Assembly: GCF_900156625.1 (NCBI RefSeq)
Contig: NZ_FTOB01000004.1
Location: 806,001-870,000, forward strand
DNA from: Zobellia uliginosa
Lineage (GTDB): Bacteria > Bacteroidota > Bacteroidia > Flavobacteriales > Flavobacteriaceae
Direction of reading: 5' to 3'
DNA: 64,000 nt
A program made the translations under genes and the position numbers. A model generated the notes under the pieces. It worked only from the letters and a program-made list of their open reading frames with translations. It was not told the DNA's origin and searched no databases. Shown piece by piece: positions 8,466 through 16,624 of this stretch (positions are counted from its first letter, which is position 1; each line of letters starts with the position of its first letter).

Positions 8466-9430
8466 TATAATATACCTTCGTTGATCAAGTTGTGCAAATG
8501 TACAACACCCATATATTTTTTACCGTCTACACCCAATAATTGTGAGATGCCTTTTTCTTGCATCAGTTCCAAGGCTTCAATAGCCAAAACGTTTACCGAA
8601 ATGGTCTTAGGGTTGGACGTCATAATATCACGGGCCGTTAGGCCACTTATATTATCGTATTTGTTGAGCATGCGCCTAATGTCGCCATCGGTCACGATAC
8701 CTACAATGTTGTCACCTTCGGTAACCGCCGTAACGCCCAGCATTTTTTCGGAAATCTCTACTATGACCTTTTTTACGTCCGCATCAATGGGTACTTGGGG
8801 TTTTTGGTTCGCACCTACAATGTCGGAAACCCTGAGGTATAACCTTTTACCCAAGGATCCGCCGGGATGGTATTTGGCAAAATCCTTGCTGCTAAATCCT
8901 TTTATCTTTAAAAGACAGATGGCCAGGGCGTCTCCCATAACCAGTTGTGCCGTGGTGCTGGTCGTAGGGGCCAAATTGTTGGGGCAGGCTTCCTTGGTCA
9001 CATAGGTGTTAAGAACAAAGTGTGCTTCCTTGGCCAAATAAGACTCGATATTTCCGGTCATGGCTATCAACTTGTTCCTTCCCCGTTTTATTAGGGGGAC
9101 CAACATTTTGATTTCAGGGGTGCTACCACTTTTTGAGATACAGATTACCACGTCTTCTTCTTGGATAGTGCCCAAGTCACCATGGATGGCATCGCCGGCA
9201 TGCATAAAAATGGCAGGTGTTCCTGTAGAGTTTAAGGTGGCTACGATTTTAGACGCGATTATGGCACTTTTGCCAATGCCCGAAACAATGACCCTTCCTT
9301 TAGATTCAAGAATGCAATTGACGGCATCGGAGAACTCTTCGTTCAATAAAGTGCCCAAATGATTGATGGAAGCACTTTCGGTTTCTATGGTTTTCTTTGC
9401 TATCGCAAGAATAGCTTTGCTATCGTTCAA
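8465..9430 (-). CDS. kdsD: Arabinose-5-phosphate isomerase KdsD/KpsF family
   Basis: A 321-residue cytosolic enzyme converting ribulose-5-phosphate to arabinose-5-phosphate, the first step to Kdo for lipopolysaccharide. The SIS domain covers about residues 35-170, with GKSAIIASKIVATLNSTG, HAGDAIHGDLG and the ISKSGSTPEI phosphosugar-binding loop. Two CBS motifs follow (about residues 205-260 and 270-320: GIVTDGDIRRML, LLGVDGKKYMGVVHLHNLI). It is the first gene of the leftward unit kdsD-tatC, with lptB further down. Confidence 0.95.
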   Translation of the reverse strand: MNDSKAILAIAKKTIETESASINHLGTLLNEEFSDAVNCILESKGRVIVSGIGKSAIIASKIVATLNSTGTPAIFMHAGDAIHGDLGTIQEEDVVICISKSGSTPEIKMLVPLIKRGRNKLIAMTGNIESYLAKEAHFVLNTYVTKEACPNNLAPTTSTTAQLVMGDALAICLLKIKGFSSKDFAKYHPGGSLGKRLYLRVSDIVGANQKPQVPIDADVKKVIVEISEKMLGVTAVTEGDNIVGIVTDGDIRRMLNKYDNISGLTARDIMTSNPKTISVNVLAIEALELMQEKGISQLLGVDGKKYMGVVHLHNLINEGIL

Positions 9431-9544
9431 AGTGTAAAATAGATTAAATTTGTTCTTTTTAGGGGCTTGTAAACGACAAATACCCTCATTTTGAATAAAA
9501 CAATCTTAAAACACGGACGGTTTCTAAAACTTTGTTTTATATTT

Positions 9545-9568
9545 AAGATTACAAAATTACATAATCTT
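9545..9568. promoter_or_regulatory. 7-bp inverted repeat between kdsD and recQ
   Basis: AAGATTA (9545-9551) and TAATCTT (9562-9568) are separated by 10 bp in the A+T-rich divergent region. This could be an operator for kdsD or recQ, but no protein can be assigned and repeats of this size arise by chance in such DNA. Confidence 0.25.
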
Positions 9569-9684
9569 GACGTATAGCTAATTTAATACCTAAAAATATA
9601 TTTTGAATAAATTAGAGTCCCCCGTAAAGAAAACTATGATTTTTGAACAATTGAGACACAGATTCCTAAAGTTTTTTACGACGT

Positions 9685-11895
9685 ATGGCAAAAGATAAAA
9701 AAGTTTTGAAAGAAACGGATCTGCATGCCTCGTTAAAAAAACACTTCGGTTTTTCCGAATTTAAAGGTCTACAACAAGCCGTTATCACCAACATTCTAGA
9801 ACGTAACAATACATTTGCCATTATGCCCACGGGCGGAGGTAAATCACTTTGTTACCAACTCCCTGCGTTAATGCAAGATGGTACCGCTATCGTGGTTTCA
9901 CCGTTGATCGCGTTGATGAAGAATCAGGTAGATGCCATTAGGGGAGTATCCGATCAGTTCGGTATTGCCCATGTACTTAATTCTTCTTTGACCAAAACAG
10001 AGGTAAGGCAGGTGAAGGAAGATATTACGAACGGTATTACCAAGTTGCTCTATGTCGCGCCCGAATCATTGACCAAAGAAGACTATATCGACTTTCTTCA
10101 GTCGGTGAAACTTTCTTTTATCGCTGTAGACGAGGCGCATTGTATCTCTGAATGGGGCCACGATTTCAGGCCCGAATACAGAAATTTGAGAACCATTGTC
10201 AACCGTTTGGACGACGATATACCCATAATAGCATTGACGGCCACGGCTACACCCAAGGTACAAGAAGATATCATTAAGAACTTGGGGATTACCGATGCGC
10301 AAACCTATAAGGCTTCGTTTAACAGGCCCAACCTCTTTTATGAGGTAAGGCCCAAGACGGCCAATGTAGATTCCGATATTATTCGCTTCGTAAAAAAGAA
10401 TGCCGGAAAATCGGGTATTATATACTGTTTGAGTAGAAAGCGGGTAGAAGAGTTGGCCCAGGTCCTTCAGGTAAACGGCGTAAGTGCCGTACCCTACCAT
10501 GCCGGTTTTGATGCCAAGACCCGTTCGAAATATCAAGATATGTTCTTGATGGAGGATGTCGATGTGGTGGTGGCGACCATAGCCTTTGGCATGGGTATAG
10601 ACAAGCCCGACGTGCGCTTTGTTATACATCATGATATTCCCAAGAGTATTGAAAGTTATTACCAGGAAACCGGAAGGGCCGGAAGGGACGACGGTGAGGG
10701 CCATTGTTTGGCGTTCTACTCCTATAAGGATATAGAAAAACTTGAAAAGTTTATGTCCAACAAGCCTGTTGCCGAACAAGAAATCGGCAATGCCCTGTTG
10801 CAAGAGGTAGTAGCCTATGCGGAAACTTCAATGTCGCGCAGAAAATTCATGCTCCATTACTTTGGGGAGGAATTTGACGAGGTCAATGGGGAAGGGGCCG
10901 ATATGGATGATAATACCCGAAACCCCAAAGAAAAGCAAGAGGCCAAAGAGAACGTTGTCAAGCTGATCAAAGTAATAAAGGCAACACACGAAAAATTCAA
11001 ATCAAAAGAAATCGTAAGAACCCTTTTGGGTAAGGTCAACGCCCTGATTACATCGCATAAAACCGATGAGAAACCCGAGTTCGGGATTGGTGCGGACAAG
11101 GATAAGGGCTACTGGATGGCCTTAATTCGCCAAACCTTGGTGGCAGGCCTTTTGAAAAAGGAAATCGAACAATACGGCATTCTTCACGTTACGGAACGTG
11201 GAGAGGCCTATTTAAAGGAGCCCGAGTCGTTTATGATGACTATGGACCATGCCTATAGCAAAGAGGGTAATGATGCCATCGTCAGTGCCGCAAAAGGAGG
11301 CGTAGCTGATGAGAACCTATTGAAGCGGTTAAAAGAATTGCGAAAGAGCCAGGCCCATAAGTTGGGTGTGCCTCCGTTCGTGGTATTTCAAGACCCTTCC
11401 TTAGAGGATATGGCCACCAAATACCCGATTTCACAGGAAGAACTTACGAATATCTATGGGGTAGGAGAAGGCAAGGCACGTAAATACGGGAAGCCCTTCA
11501 TTGATTTTATTTCCCGCTATGTTGAAGAGAATGAAATTATCAGGCCCGATGATCTTGTGGTGAAGAGCACAGGGGCCAATTCGGCCTTAAAACTTTACAT
11601 TATACAGAATGTAGACCGCAAACTTCCGTTAAGCGATATTGCATCGGCCAAGGGAATTGAAATTCCGCAACTACTAAAGGAGATGGAGCAGATCGTATTC
11701 AGTGGTACCAAGTTGAATCTCGATTATTGGATCGACGAGGTGCTCGATGAAGATCAGCAGGAAGAAATCCATGATTATTTTTTAGAAGCGGAAACCGATG
11801 ACCTGGAAGAGGCGATGAAGGAGTTTGATGGAGACTATGAAGACGAAGAACTTCGCTTATACCGACTTAAGTTTATTAGTGAGGTAGCGAATTGA
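9685..11895 (+). CDS. recQ: ATP-dependent DNA helicase RecQ
   Basis: A 736-residue SF2 helicase acting in recombination and fork repair. Visible motifs are Walker [15 protein letters not shown] (Lys53), [18 protein letters not shown] (motif II plus the RecQ aromatic loop) and [15 protein letters not shown] (motif VI). A winged-helix region follows, then an HRDC-like segment with the HhH-like motif near residues 590-600 ([16 protein letters not shown]). The place where RecQ proteins carry four zinc-binding cysteines (about residues 380-400) reads [19 protein letters not shown] and has no cysteine at all. The acidic C-terminal extension is about 60 residues. It ends at a strong bidirectional terminator shared with the convergent carboxypeptidase gene. 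Confidence 0.95.
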   Translation: MAKDKKVLKETDLHASLKKHFGFSEFKGLQQAVITNILERNNTFAIMPTGGGKSLCYQLPALMQDGTAIVVSPLIALMKNQVDAIRGVSDQFGIAHVLNSSLTKTEVRQVKEDITNGITKLLYVAPESLTKEDYIDFLQSVKLSFIAVDEAHCISEWGHDFRPEYRNLRTIVNRLDDDIPIIALTATATPKVQEDIIKNLGITDAQTYKASFNRPNLFYEVRPKTANVDSDIIRFVKKNAGKSGIIYCLSRKRVEELAQVLQVNGVSAVPYHAGFDAKTRSKYQDMFLMEDVDVVVATIAFGMGIDKPDVRFVIHHDIPKSIESYYQETGRAGRDDGEGHCLAFYSYKDIEKLEKFMSNKPVAEQEIGNALLQEVVAYAETSMSRRKFMLHYFGEEFDEVNGEGADMDDNTRNPKEKQEAKENVVKLIKVIKATHEKFKSKEIVRTLLGKVNALITSHKTDEKPEFGIGADKDKGYWMALIRQTLVAGLLKKEIEQYGILHVTERGEAYLKEPESFMMTMDHAYSKEGNDAIVSAAKGGVADENLLKRLKELRKSQAHKLGVPPFVVFQDPSLEDMATKYPISQEELTNIYGVGEGKARKYGKPFIDFISRYVEENEIIRPDDLVVKSTGANSALKLYIIQNVDRKLPLSDIASAKGIEIPQLLKEMEQIVFSGTKLNLDYWIDEVLDEDQQEEIHDYFLEAETDDLEEAMKEFDGDYEDEELRLYRLKFISEVAN

Positions 11896-11914
11896 TTTTT
11901 TAGCATATCGATAC

Positions 11915-11957
11915 AAAAAGCGCGATGCAATCTTTGGGTTTGACATCGCGCTTTTTT
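11915..11957. terminator. Bidirectional terminator between recQ and the LD-carboxypeptidase gene
   Basis: AAAAAGCGCGATG (11915-11927) pairs perfectly with CATCGCGCTTTTT (11944-11956) across a 16-base loop. A-run and T-run flanks make it functional for both convergent genes. Confidence 0.88.
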
Positions 11958-11970
11958 ACGTTTTTACGGG

Positions 11971-13023
11971 TTAAATAACAGCTTTTTCCAATAGCTGTAG
12001 GTTCATTTTTGCGGCATCCATTTTTCCCGTGATCCCAATCGGGAAGGTAAAATTGTTCTCAACATGACCAAAGCTCATGCCATAGACTGCTGGGATGCCA
12101 AGAGGCCTGATCCGGTCTAGGATCACTTCCTTTAAAGAAAAGGACTTCGGATTGGTGGAAGCGTTGCAACCGGCACAAACACCGATAAGAATACCTGCGG
12201 CCTTTTTAAACGTCTTGCCCTCGATCAATTGGGTAAGCATACGGTCCATCCGATATGGGGCTTCTTCAACATCTTCAATGCAAACAATGGCATCGGTAAA
12301 GTCAATTTCATGTGGTGTCCCGATTAGGGCATTGATAAGGGTCAGGCTGCCTCCGACGAGTTTTCCCCTGGCAATGCCTTCGGTAATGGTATAGCGTTCG
12401 AACTCGGGGTTCGTACGTAATTCAGGGTTCAATAGTTCTACATTTTGTATGGCCAAGGGGGCTCTAGGGTACATTACTACCTTTTCCAATTGTCTGATAC
12501 TATAAGGATCGTTCAAAGTGCTGCCTACCGGCCCGTGAAAGGTTACGAGGCCCGTTTCTTGATAGATGCCGTTCAGTAGGGCGGTGATGTCGCTGAAACC
12601 GATAAAGGTTTTGCCGTTCTTTTTAATGGTTTCGTAATCTATCATCTGCATGATCCGGGTACAGCCATAACCGCCTCTTGCGCAAAGTATACCATCGATG
12701 TCTGGGTTGGCGAACATTTCGTTAAGGTCTTTTGCGCGCTCCTCATCGGTGTTGCTTAAATATCCATAATTTCCTATGATGCGATCGGTGTGAAAGGGCT
12801 TGAAACCCATGGATTTTAGCGTTTTTTTAGCCTCCTCCAAGACCGATGGTGCAATGGCGTAGCCCGGGGCGATTAGTCCTATGGTATCTCCTTTTTTTAA
12901 CCTTTTGGGTCGAATCGTGTCGAGGTAGGTCGATGATACACTATTCGCTATACCTACATTGGGAAGGAGTGCCGCTATGGCACCTCCTAGAGCCGAACCT
13001 ATAAACTGTCTTCTATTGCCCAT
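11971..13023 (-). CDS. LD-carboxypeptidase (peptidase S66), probable Tat substrate
   Basis: A 350-residue serine peptidase of family S66 that removes the terminal D-alanine from peptidoglycan tetrapeptides or cleaves related peptides (LdcA/MccF family). Family signatures are RPKRLKKGDTIGLIAPGYA near the start of the mature protein, GILCARGGYGCTRIMQMIDY with the catalytic serine region (here ARGGYGCTR), TFHGPVGSTL, and GGSLTLINALIGTP. The N-terminus MGNRRQFIGSALGGAIAALL is a twin-arginine signal peptide, so export by Tat to the periplasm is likely. Note that the nucleophile position in this motif reads Gly-Cys where LdcA usually has Gly-Ser or a similar residue; I did not resolve the alignment. 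Confidence 0.87.
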   Translation of the reverse strand: MGNRRQFIGSALGGAIAALLPNVGIANSVSSTYLDTIRPKRLKKGDTIGLIAPGYAIAPSVLEEAKKTLKSMGFKPFHTDRIIGNYGYLSNTDEERAKDLNEMFANPDIDGILCARGGYGCTRIMQMIDYETIKKNGKTFIGFSDITALLNGIYQETGLVTFHGPVGSTLNDPYSIRQLEKVVMYPRAPLAIQNVELLNPELRTNPEFERYTITEGIARGKLVGGSLTLINALIGTPHEIDFTDAIVCIEDVEEAPYRMDRMLTQLIEGKTFKKAAGILIGVCAGCNASTNPKSFSLKEVILDRIRPLGIPAVYGMSFGHVENNFTFPIGITGKMDAAKMNLQLLEKAVI

Positions 13024-13061
13024 ATACTTTGTGTTTATAGGGTGAATTTAAATAGAATCAT

Positions 13062-13089
13062 AAAAAAAATCGACCATTTGGTCGATTTT
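13062..13089 (-). terminator. Terminator after the carboxypeptidase-regulatory-like domain gene
   Basis: AAAATCGACC (13066-13075), loop ATTT, GGTCGATTTT (13080-13089) form a perfect 10-bp stem, followed on the minus strand by a T-run. It lies just after the stop at 13112. Confidence 0.85.
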
Positions 13090-13111
13090 ATACATGGGGT
13101 TCGTATGCTTT

Positions 13112-14449
13112 CTAAGGAATGGAAGTGCCTCCATCCGAATTGGCCCTTCGCAATTGCCGTTGAATTTTCTTGATGGCCGACTCAATCGATTTTTCGGGTT
13201 CAATAATGTTGTACTGTCCCCAAAAGTCAGGGTCGGCAAAGCCTATGGCCTCATCGCTTAAAATAATGGACGTCTTAATTCTATCCTTGGCTTTTGGAAA
13301 ATCTTCCATCATGTTTTTCTTCCAGTCGGTAACGGCCATTTCGCATGTCATGCTGTAGACCGAGTTAAAGAGACGTTTGTCCCAATTGACCTTGAACTCC
13401 AAGAGAACATTGCTATAAGAGTAATACCATTTGCCATTCTTTTCACGATAATCGACCCTGTAGGCAACATCCGTAGGCCATACCTTGGCATTTTTTGGTT
13501 TTCGTCTGACGAACATTCGTGCCGCCATTTCCTTATCGGTGATGTTGAGACTGTAAATGGCACTGGTGAGTATTTTGTTTTCGGCGTCTATATATAGTTG
13601 CCCCTTGTATAAGGGGTCTAATATCTCGGGAAGCTGCTCAAAGCTTATCACATAGATCAATTTGTCGTTTACCCGGGTAGAATGGTCGAACCGGAATGTA
13701 TAATAGTCTAGTGATTCCGGCGAAAAGATGTATTCGGGGTATTTCATTATATCAATGAACAAGGCGTTGAAAGGGCCGCCCTGTAGTTTTAGGGCAACGG
13801 TGTCGAGCTTACTGTAATCTGTGCTTTTACGGGCCTTGTATAGTTTTACACCATCTTTTTTTAGTGAGGTATAGGGTGTTTTGTAAATATTGACCACAGC
13901 TTCGGAAAGTGAAACGTTCTTTCTTCGTTTTTTTATGGTTTCCCTATAAAAAGCGGTCATAAGGGTGGGGGCGTCAAAATAATTTTCCCCCTTACTTTTT
14001 AGTACTTCGCGAACAAGGCTTTCGGCATCTTTCGGTACTTCTATATTGACTTCGTGCAATTTAAGTACGGAGGACACCATAAGAATTTTGTTGCGCTCTT
14101 CTTTTAGTTGGCTCAAAGGAATGGTTTGGGTGCTGTAACCCAAGAAGGATACCGTGATGTTGGCCTGGGTCAGGTCACTTGGTATTTTTAGGGAAAATTC
14201 CCCTTCGGTATTCGTTATGGTACTGATGTTCGATTCTTCTACGGATAAGGAAGCGAATACCAATGGTTTTTTTGAACTGGCATCCAAGACTTCGCCTTTG
14301 TAAAGGTTGTATTCGGCCTCTTCCTTTTGCTCGACAGGATCTTGAAAAAATGCGCTGGCCGACAGGGGTGTCGCAAATAGGGCCCATACGGCCAAGGCCG
14401 TAGCCACAGACCGGAATGTAGTGCGTGTAATATCGTATTTCCGTATCAT
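13112..14449 (-). CDS. Carboxypeptidase-like regulatory domain (CarbopepD_reg_2) protein
   Basis: A 445-residue envelope protein. The start at ATG 14449 gives MIRKYDITRTTFRSVATAL and then a hydrophobic signal segment ending near ASAFF. A beta-sandwich CarbopepD_reg_2 domain covers about residues 45-125 (YKGEVLDASSKKPLVFASL, NTEGEFSLKIP, VSFLGYSTQTIPL), the same fold that begins many SusC receptors. The remaining 300 residues contain several predicted beta strands and an outer-membrane-lipoprotein-like look (LQGGPFNALFIDIMKYPEY, YIDAENKILTSAIYSLNI). No enzyme motif is visible. It is probably secreted or anchored in the envelope; the role is unknown. An earlier ATG at 14527 would place charged residues before the signal peptide and is less likely. 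Confidence 0.75.
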   Translation of the reverse strand: MIRKYDITRTTFRSVATALAVWALFATPLSASAFFQDPVEQKEEAEYNLYKGEVLDASSKKPLVFASLSVEESNISTITNTEGEFSLKIPSDLTQANITVSFLGYSTQTIPLSQLKEERNKILMVSSVLKLHEVNIEVPKDAESLVREVLKSKGENYFDAPTLMTAFYRETIKKRRKNVSLSEAVVNIYKTPYTSLKKDGVKLYKARKSTDYSKLDTVALKLQGGPFNALFIDIMKYPEYIFSPESLDYYTFRFDHSTRVNDKLIYVISFEQLPEILDPLYKGQLYIDAENKILTSAIYSLNITDKEMAARMFVRRKPKNAKVWPTDVAYRVDYREKNGKWYYSYSNVLLEFKVNWDKRLFNSVYSMTCEMAVTDWKKNMMEDFPKAKDRIKTSIILSDEAIGFADPDFWGQYNIIEPEKSIESAIKKIQRQLRRANSDGGTSIP

Positions 14450-14572
14450 TTTTTCTGAGTTTGGGTTATAGCTTTCGCTTCTCCCTAATATAGTGATTTT
14501 TAATGGGATATATAGGCTTTTTAACACACGGAATTAGCTGGGGTGTTTTCCTCTTTAAGAACGGCCGGGGAC

Positions 14573-15301
14573 TTAATGTGTTTTTGCCGATTCGGAGACC
14601 AAACGATGGATTTCGTCAAGTTCGGCTTGCGTAAGGTCTCGCCATTTCCCTACCGGGATGTCAAGTTTTACGTTCATTATACGAATGCGTTTCAGGCGTT
14701 GTACATTGTAGCCCAAGTATTCGCACATACGACGAATCTGTCGGTTTAGACCTTGGGTCAAGATGATCTTAAACTCGTATTTGCCGATTTGTTCAACCTT
14801 ACATTTTCGTGTTATGGTGTCTAAAATAGGCACCCCATTTTCCATTTTCCTTACAAAATCGGCGGTAATGGCCCGGTCTACGGTTACCAAATATTCTTTC
14901 TCGTGGTTGTTGCGCGCTCGAAGGATCTTATTTACAATGTCGCCATCGTTCGTTAAAAAAATCAGGCCCTCACTGGGTTTGTCTAAACGACCGATCGGAA
15001 AAATCCGCTTGGGGTAATTGATGAAATCGATAATATTATCTTTTTCTACCCTGGTGTCGGTAGTGCAGACAATGCCGATAGGCTTGTTAAAAGCTAGGTA
15101 AACGGGCTTTTCCTTTGGTTCGGAAATCAATTCGCCATCAACGCGTACTTCATCGCCTTGGGTGATTTTTGTGCCCATTTCAGGAACTTTACCATTGATG
15201 GTGACCCGCCCTTGGTCGATTAGTTTGTCAGCGGCACGGCGCGAACAATAGCCAACTTCACTAAGGTATTTGTTGATTCGGGTCTGTTTCGGTTCTTGCA
15301 C
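14573..15301 (-). CDS. rluF: 23S rRNA pseudouridine synthase RluF
   Basis: A 242-residue pseudouridine synthase of the RsuA/RluB/E/F group; RluF modifies 23S rRNA U2604. The N-terminal S4 RNA-binding domain reads [20 protein letters not shown] ... GRVTINGKV. The catalytic domain includes the motif [19 protein letters not shown] with the active-site Asp, and the C-terminal [20 protein letters not shown], where the Cys-Glu-Tyr-Leu-Gly stretch is RluF-like. It is monocistronic on the minus strand. Assignment to RluF rather than RluB/E rests on length and the C-terminal motif. Confidence 0.9.
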   Translation of the reverse strand: MQEPKQTRINKYLSEVGYCSRRAADKLIDQGRVTINGKVPEMGTKITQGDEVRVDGELISEPKEKPVYLAFNKPIGIVCTTDTRVEKDNIIDFINYPKRIFPIGRLDKPSEGLIFLTNDGDIVNKILRARNNHEKEYLVTVDRAITADFVRKMENGVPILDTITRKCKVEQIGKYEFKIILTQGLNRQIRRMCEYLGYNVQRLKRIRIMNVKLDIPVGKWRDLTQAELDEIHRLVSESAKTH

Positions 15302-15400
15302 GCTTTCCTGTTTTTATAGTGCAAATTTAAGGGATCTTAATTTGGTATACTAGTCCATTTTTACCGTACGGTTCGCGCGTACATTTTTTTAGATATGCCT

Positions 15401-16624
15401 TTAGCGCTTGGCCATCATACGAAGCGTAAACCATCCGAGAACTATGATAACGGAGCCCATGACCAGCCATAACCAAAGTTTGTTTTCAAGTAGGGCCCGA
15501 TTGGTCTTTTTTGCCTTTGTGTTGTGCTCTACCTTGCCGAGGGCAAGTAGGGGCGCGTCGTCGGGAATTTGCGAGGCAATGTTTATAATGTCGTATTTGG
15601 GTGCCCGGGCTTTTTTATTTCCGTAGGCCAGATAATATTTTGCCTTGTCGTCGAAACGGGCAACGAGTTCGTGCCGATACCCTTTTATGTCCGCACCTTC
15701 TACTTGTAAGGGCCTATTGTCGTTGTTTTCAATGATGACCCTCAATTTTTGGGCTTTGCTACTGTTGAATTTAAAGCCTGTAGTGTCAATAGAGGTCAGG
15801 GTGCCCCTGTATAGCTCCTTGTAACGGTACTTTAATCCCTTTTCGGTCTGTATGCTATCTTGAACGTATTTTACCGTCACCGGCCTGTAATAGTCGACCG
15901 TTTCCTTTAGGTTTAAGCGTAAAAAGCTCAAAGGTAGGCTTTGGTTCAGGTCGATATCGATTATCGTTTTTTTATCCTTTTGGTCAATATTCATGAAGGT
16001 AACCGGGTAGCTGTCATAAACGGCCTTGAGCGAACTGTCTAGATTCAGTTGGGCCCGGGTTAATTTTGGGGATTTACGACTCTTTACAAGTAAACGATAG
16101 TATTTGTACTGGCTTGAAGGGAAGGTCAAGGTCGTATGCTGGTAATCGGTCTGGCTTGTTTTTATCGAAAGGATACGGTAGTCTTCTAAGATCCGGAACC
16201 AATCGTTTTGGTTTTGGCTTCCTTCTAGGTCGACCATCCAATTAAAATTGTCGGTATCGAATTCGAGTTCCAATTCATTGATGCTTTCGGTTGTGGGGAT
16301 TTCATAGGTATAATAAAACCCTTTTGCGTTCGAAACCGTATTCAATAGTTTGAAGTCTACCTTTTGTTTGGTGTGTTTTCCAGAACCAATGTTCAGTACG
16401 TATGGCGCTTCCAAGGTGTCTTTTTCGGTAAGGCCGTAGATTCTGATGTCTGATAGGTCGGCGTTGGAATGGTTAAGAACAGATAGGGGCAAGGAAATCT
16501 TATGCCACTGCTCCGTAATGTTCTTCAACTCTTGCCGATGTTCGTATTTCGGGAGTTGGCCGAAGGCAAAGGAACAAGCAAACCAGCATCCGATAAAAAC
16601 AAGAAGCTTTATTTTAACTTTCAT
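15401..16624 (-). CDS. DUF3999 family membrane-anchored protein
   Basis: A 407-residue exported protein with a signal peptide (MKVKIKLLVFIGCWFACSFA), a long beta-rich periplasmic part (LPKYEHRQELKNITEQWHKI, NADLSDIRIYGLTEKD, FRLNLKETVDYYRPVTVKY-like strands) and a C-terminal membrane helix (LWLWLVMGSVIIVLGWF) with a short basic tail. This is the DUF3999 layout. The start at 16624 overlaps the 3' end of the DUF2339 gene by 11 bases, and genes of these two families are often found together, so they likely form an envelope complex. The biochemical function is not known. Confidence 0.78.
   Translation of the reverse strand: MKVKIKLLVFIGCWFACSFAFGQLPKYEHRQELKNITEQWHKISLPLSVLNHSNADLSDIRIYGLTEKDTLEAPYVLNIGSGKHTKQKVDFKLLNTVSNAKGFYYTYEIPTTESINELELEFDTDNFNWMVDLEGSQNQNDWFRILEDYRILSIKTSQTDYQHTTLTFPSSQYKYYRLLVKSRKSPKLTRAQLNLDSSLKAVYDSYPVTFMNIDQKDKKTIIDIDLNQSLPLSFLRLNLKETVDYYRPVTVKYVQDSIQTEKGLKYRYKELYRGTLTSIDTTGFKFNSSKAQKLRVIIENNDNRPLQVEGADIKGYRHELVARFDDKAKYYLAYGNKKARAPKYDIINIASQIPDDAPLLALGKVEHNTKAKKTNRALLENKLWLWLVMGSVIIVLGWFTLRMMAKR

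Noticed and set aside
10066-10803. A 245-codon frame on the minus strand inside recQ.
   Set aside because: It is antisense to a fully motif-verified recQ frame and matches no family.
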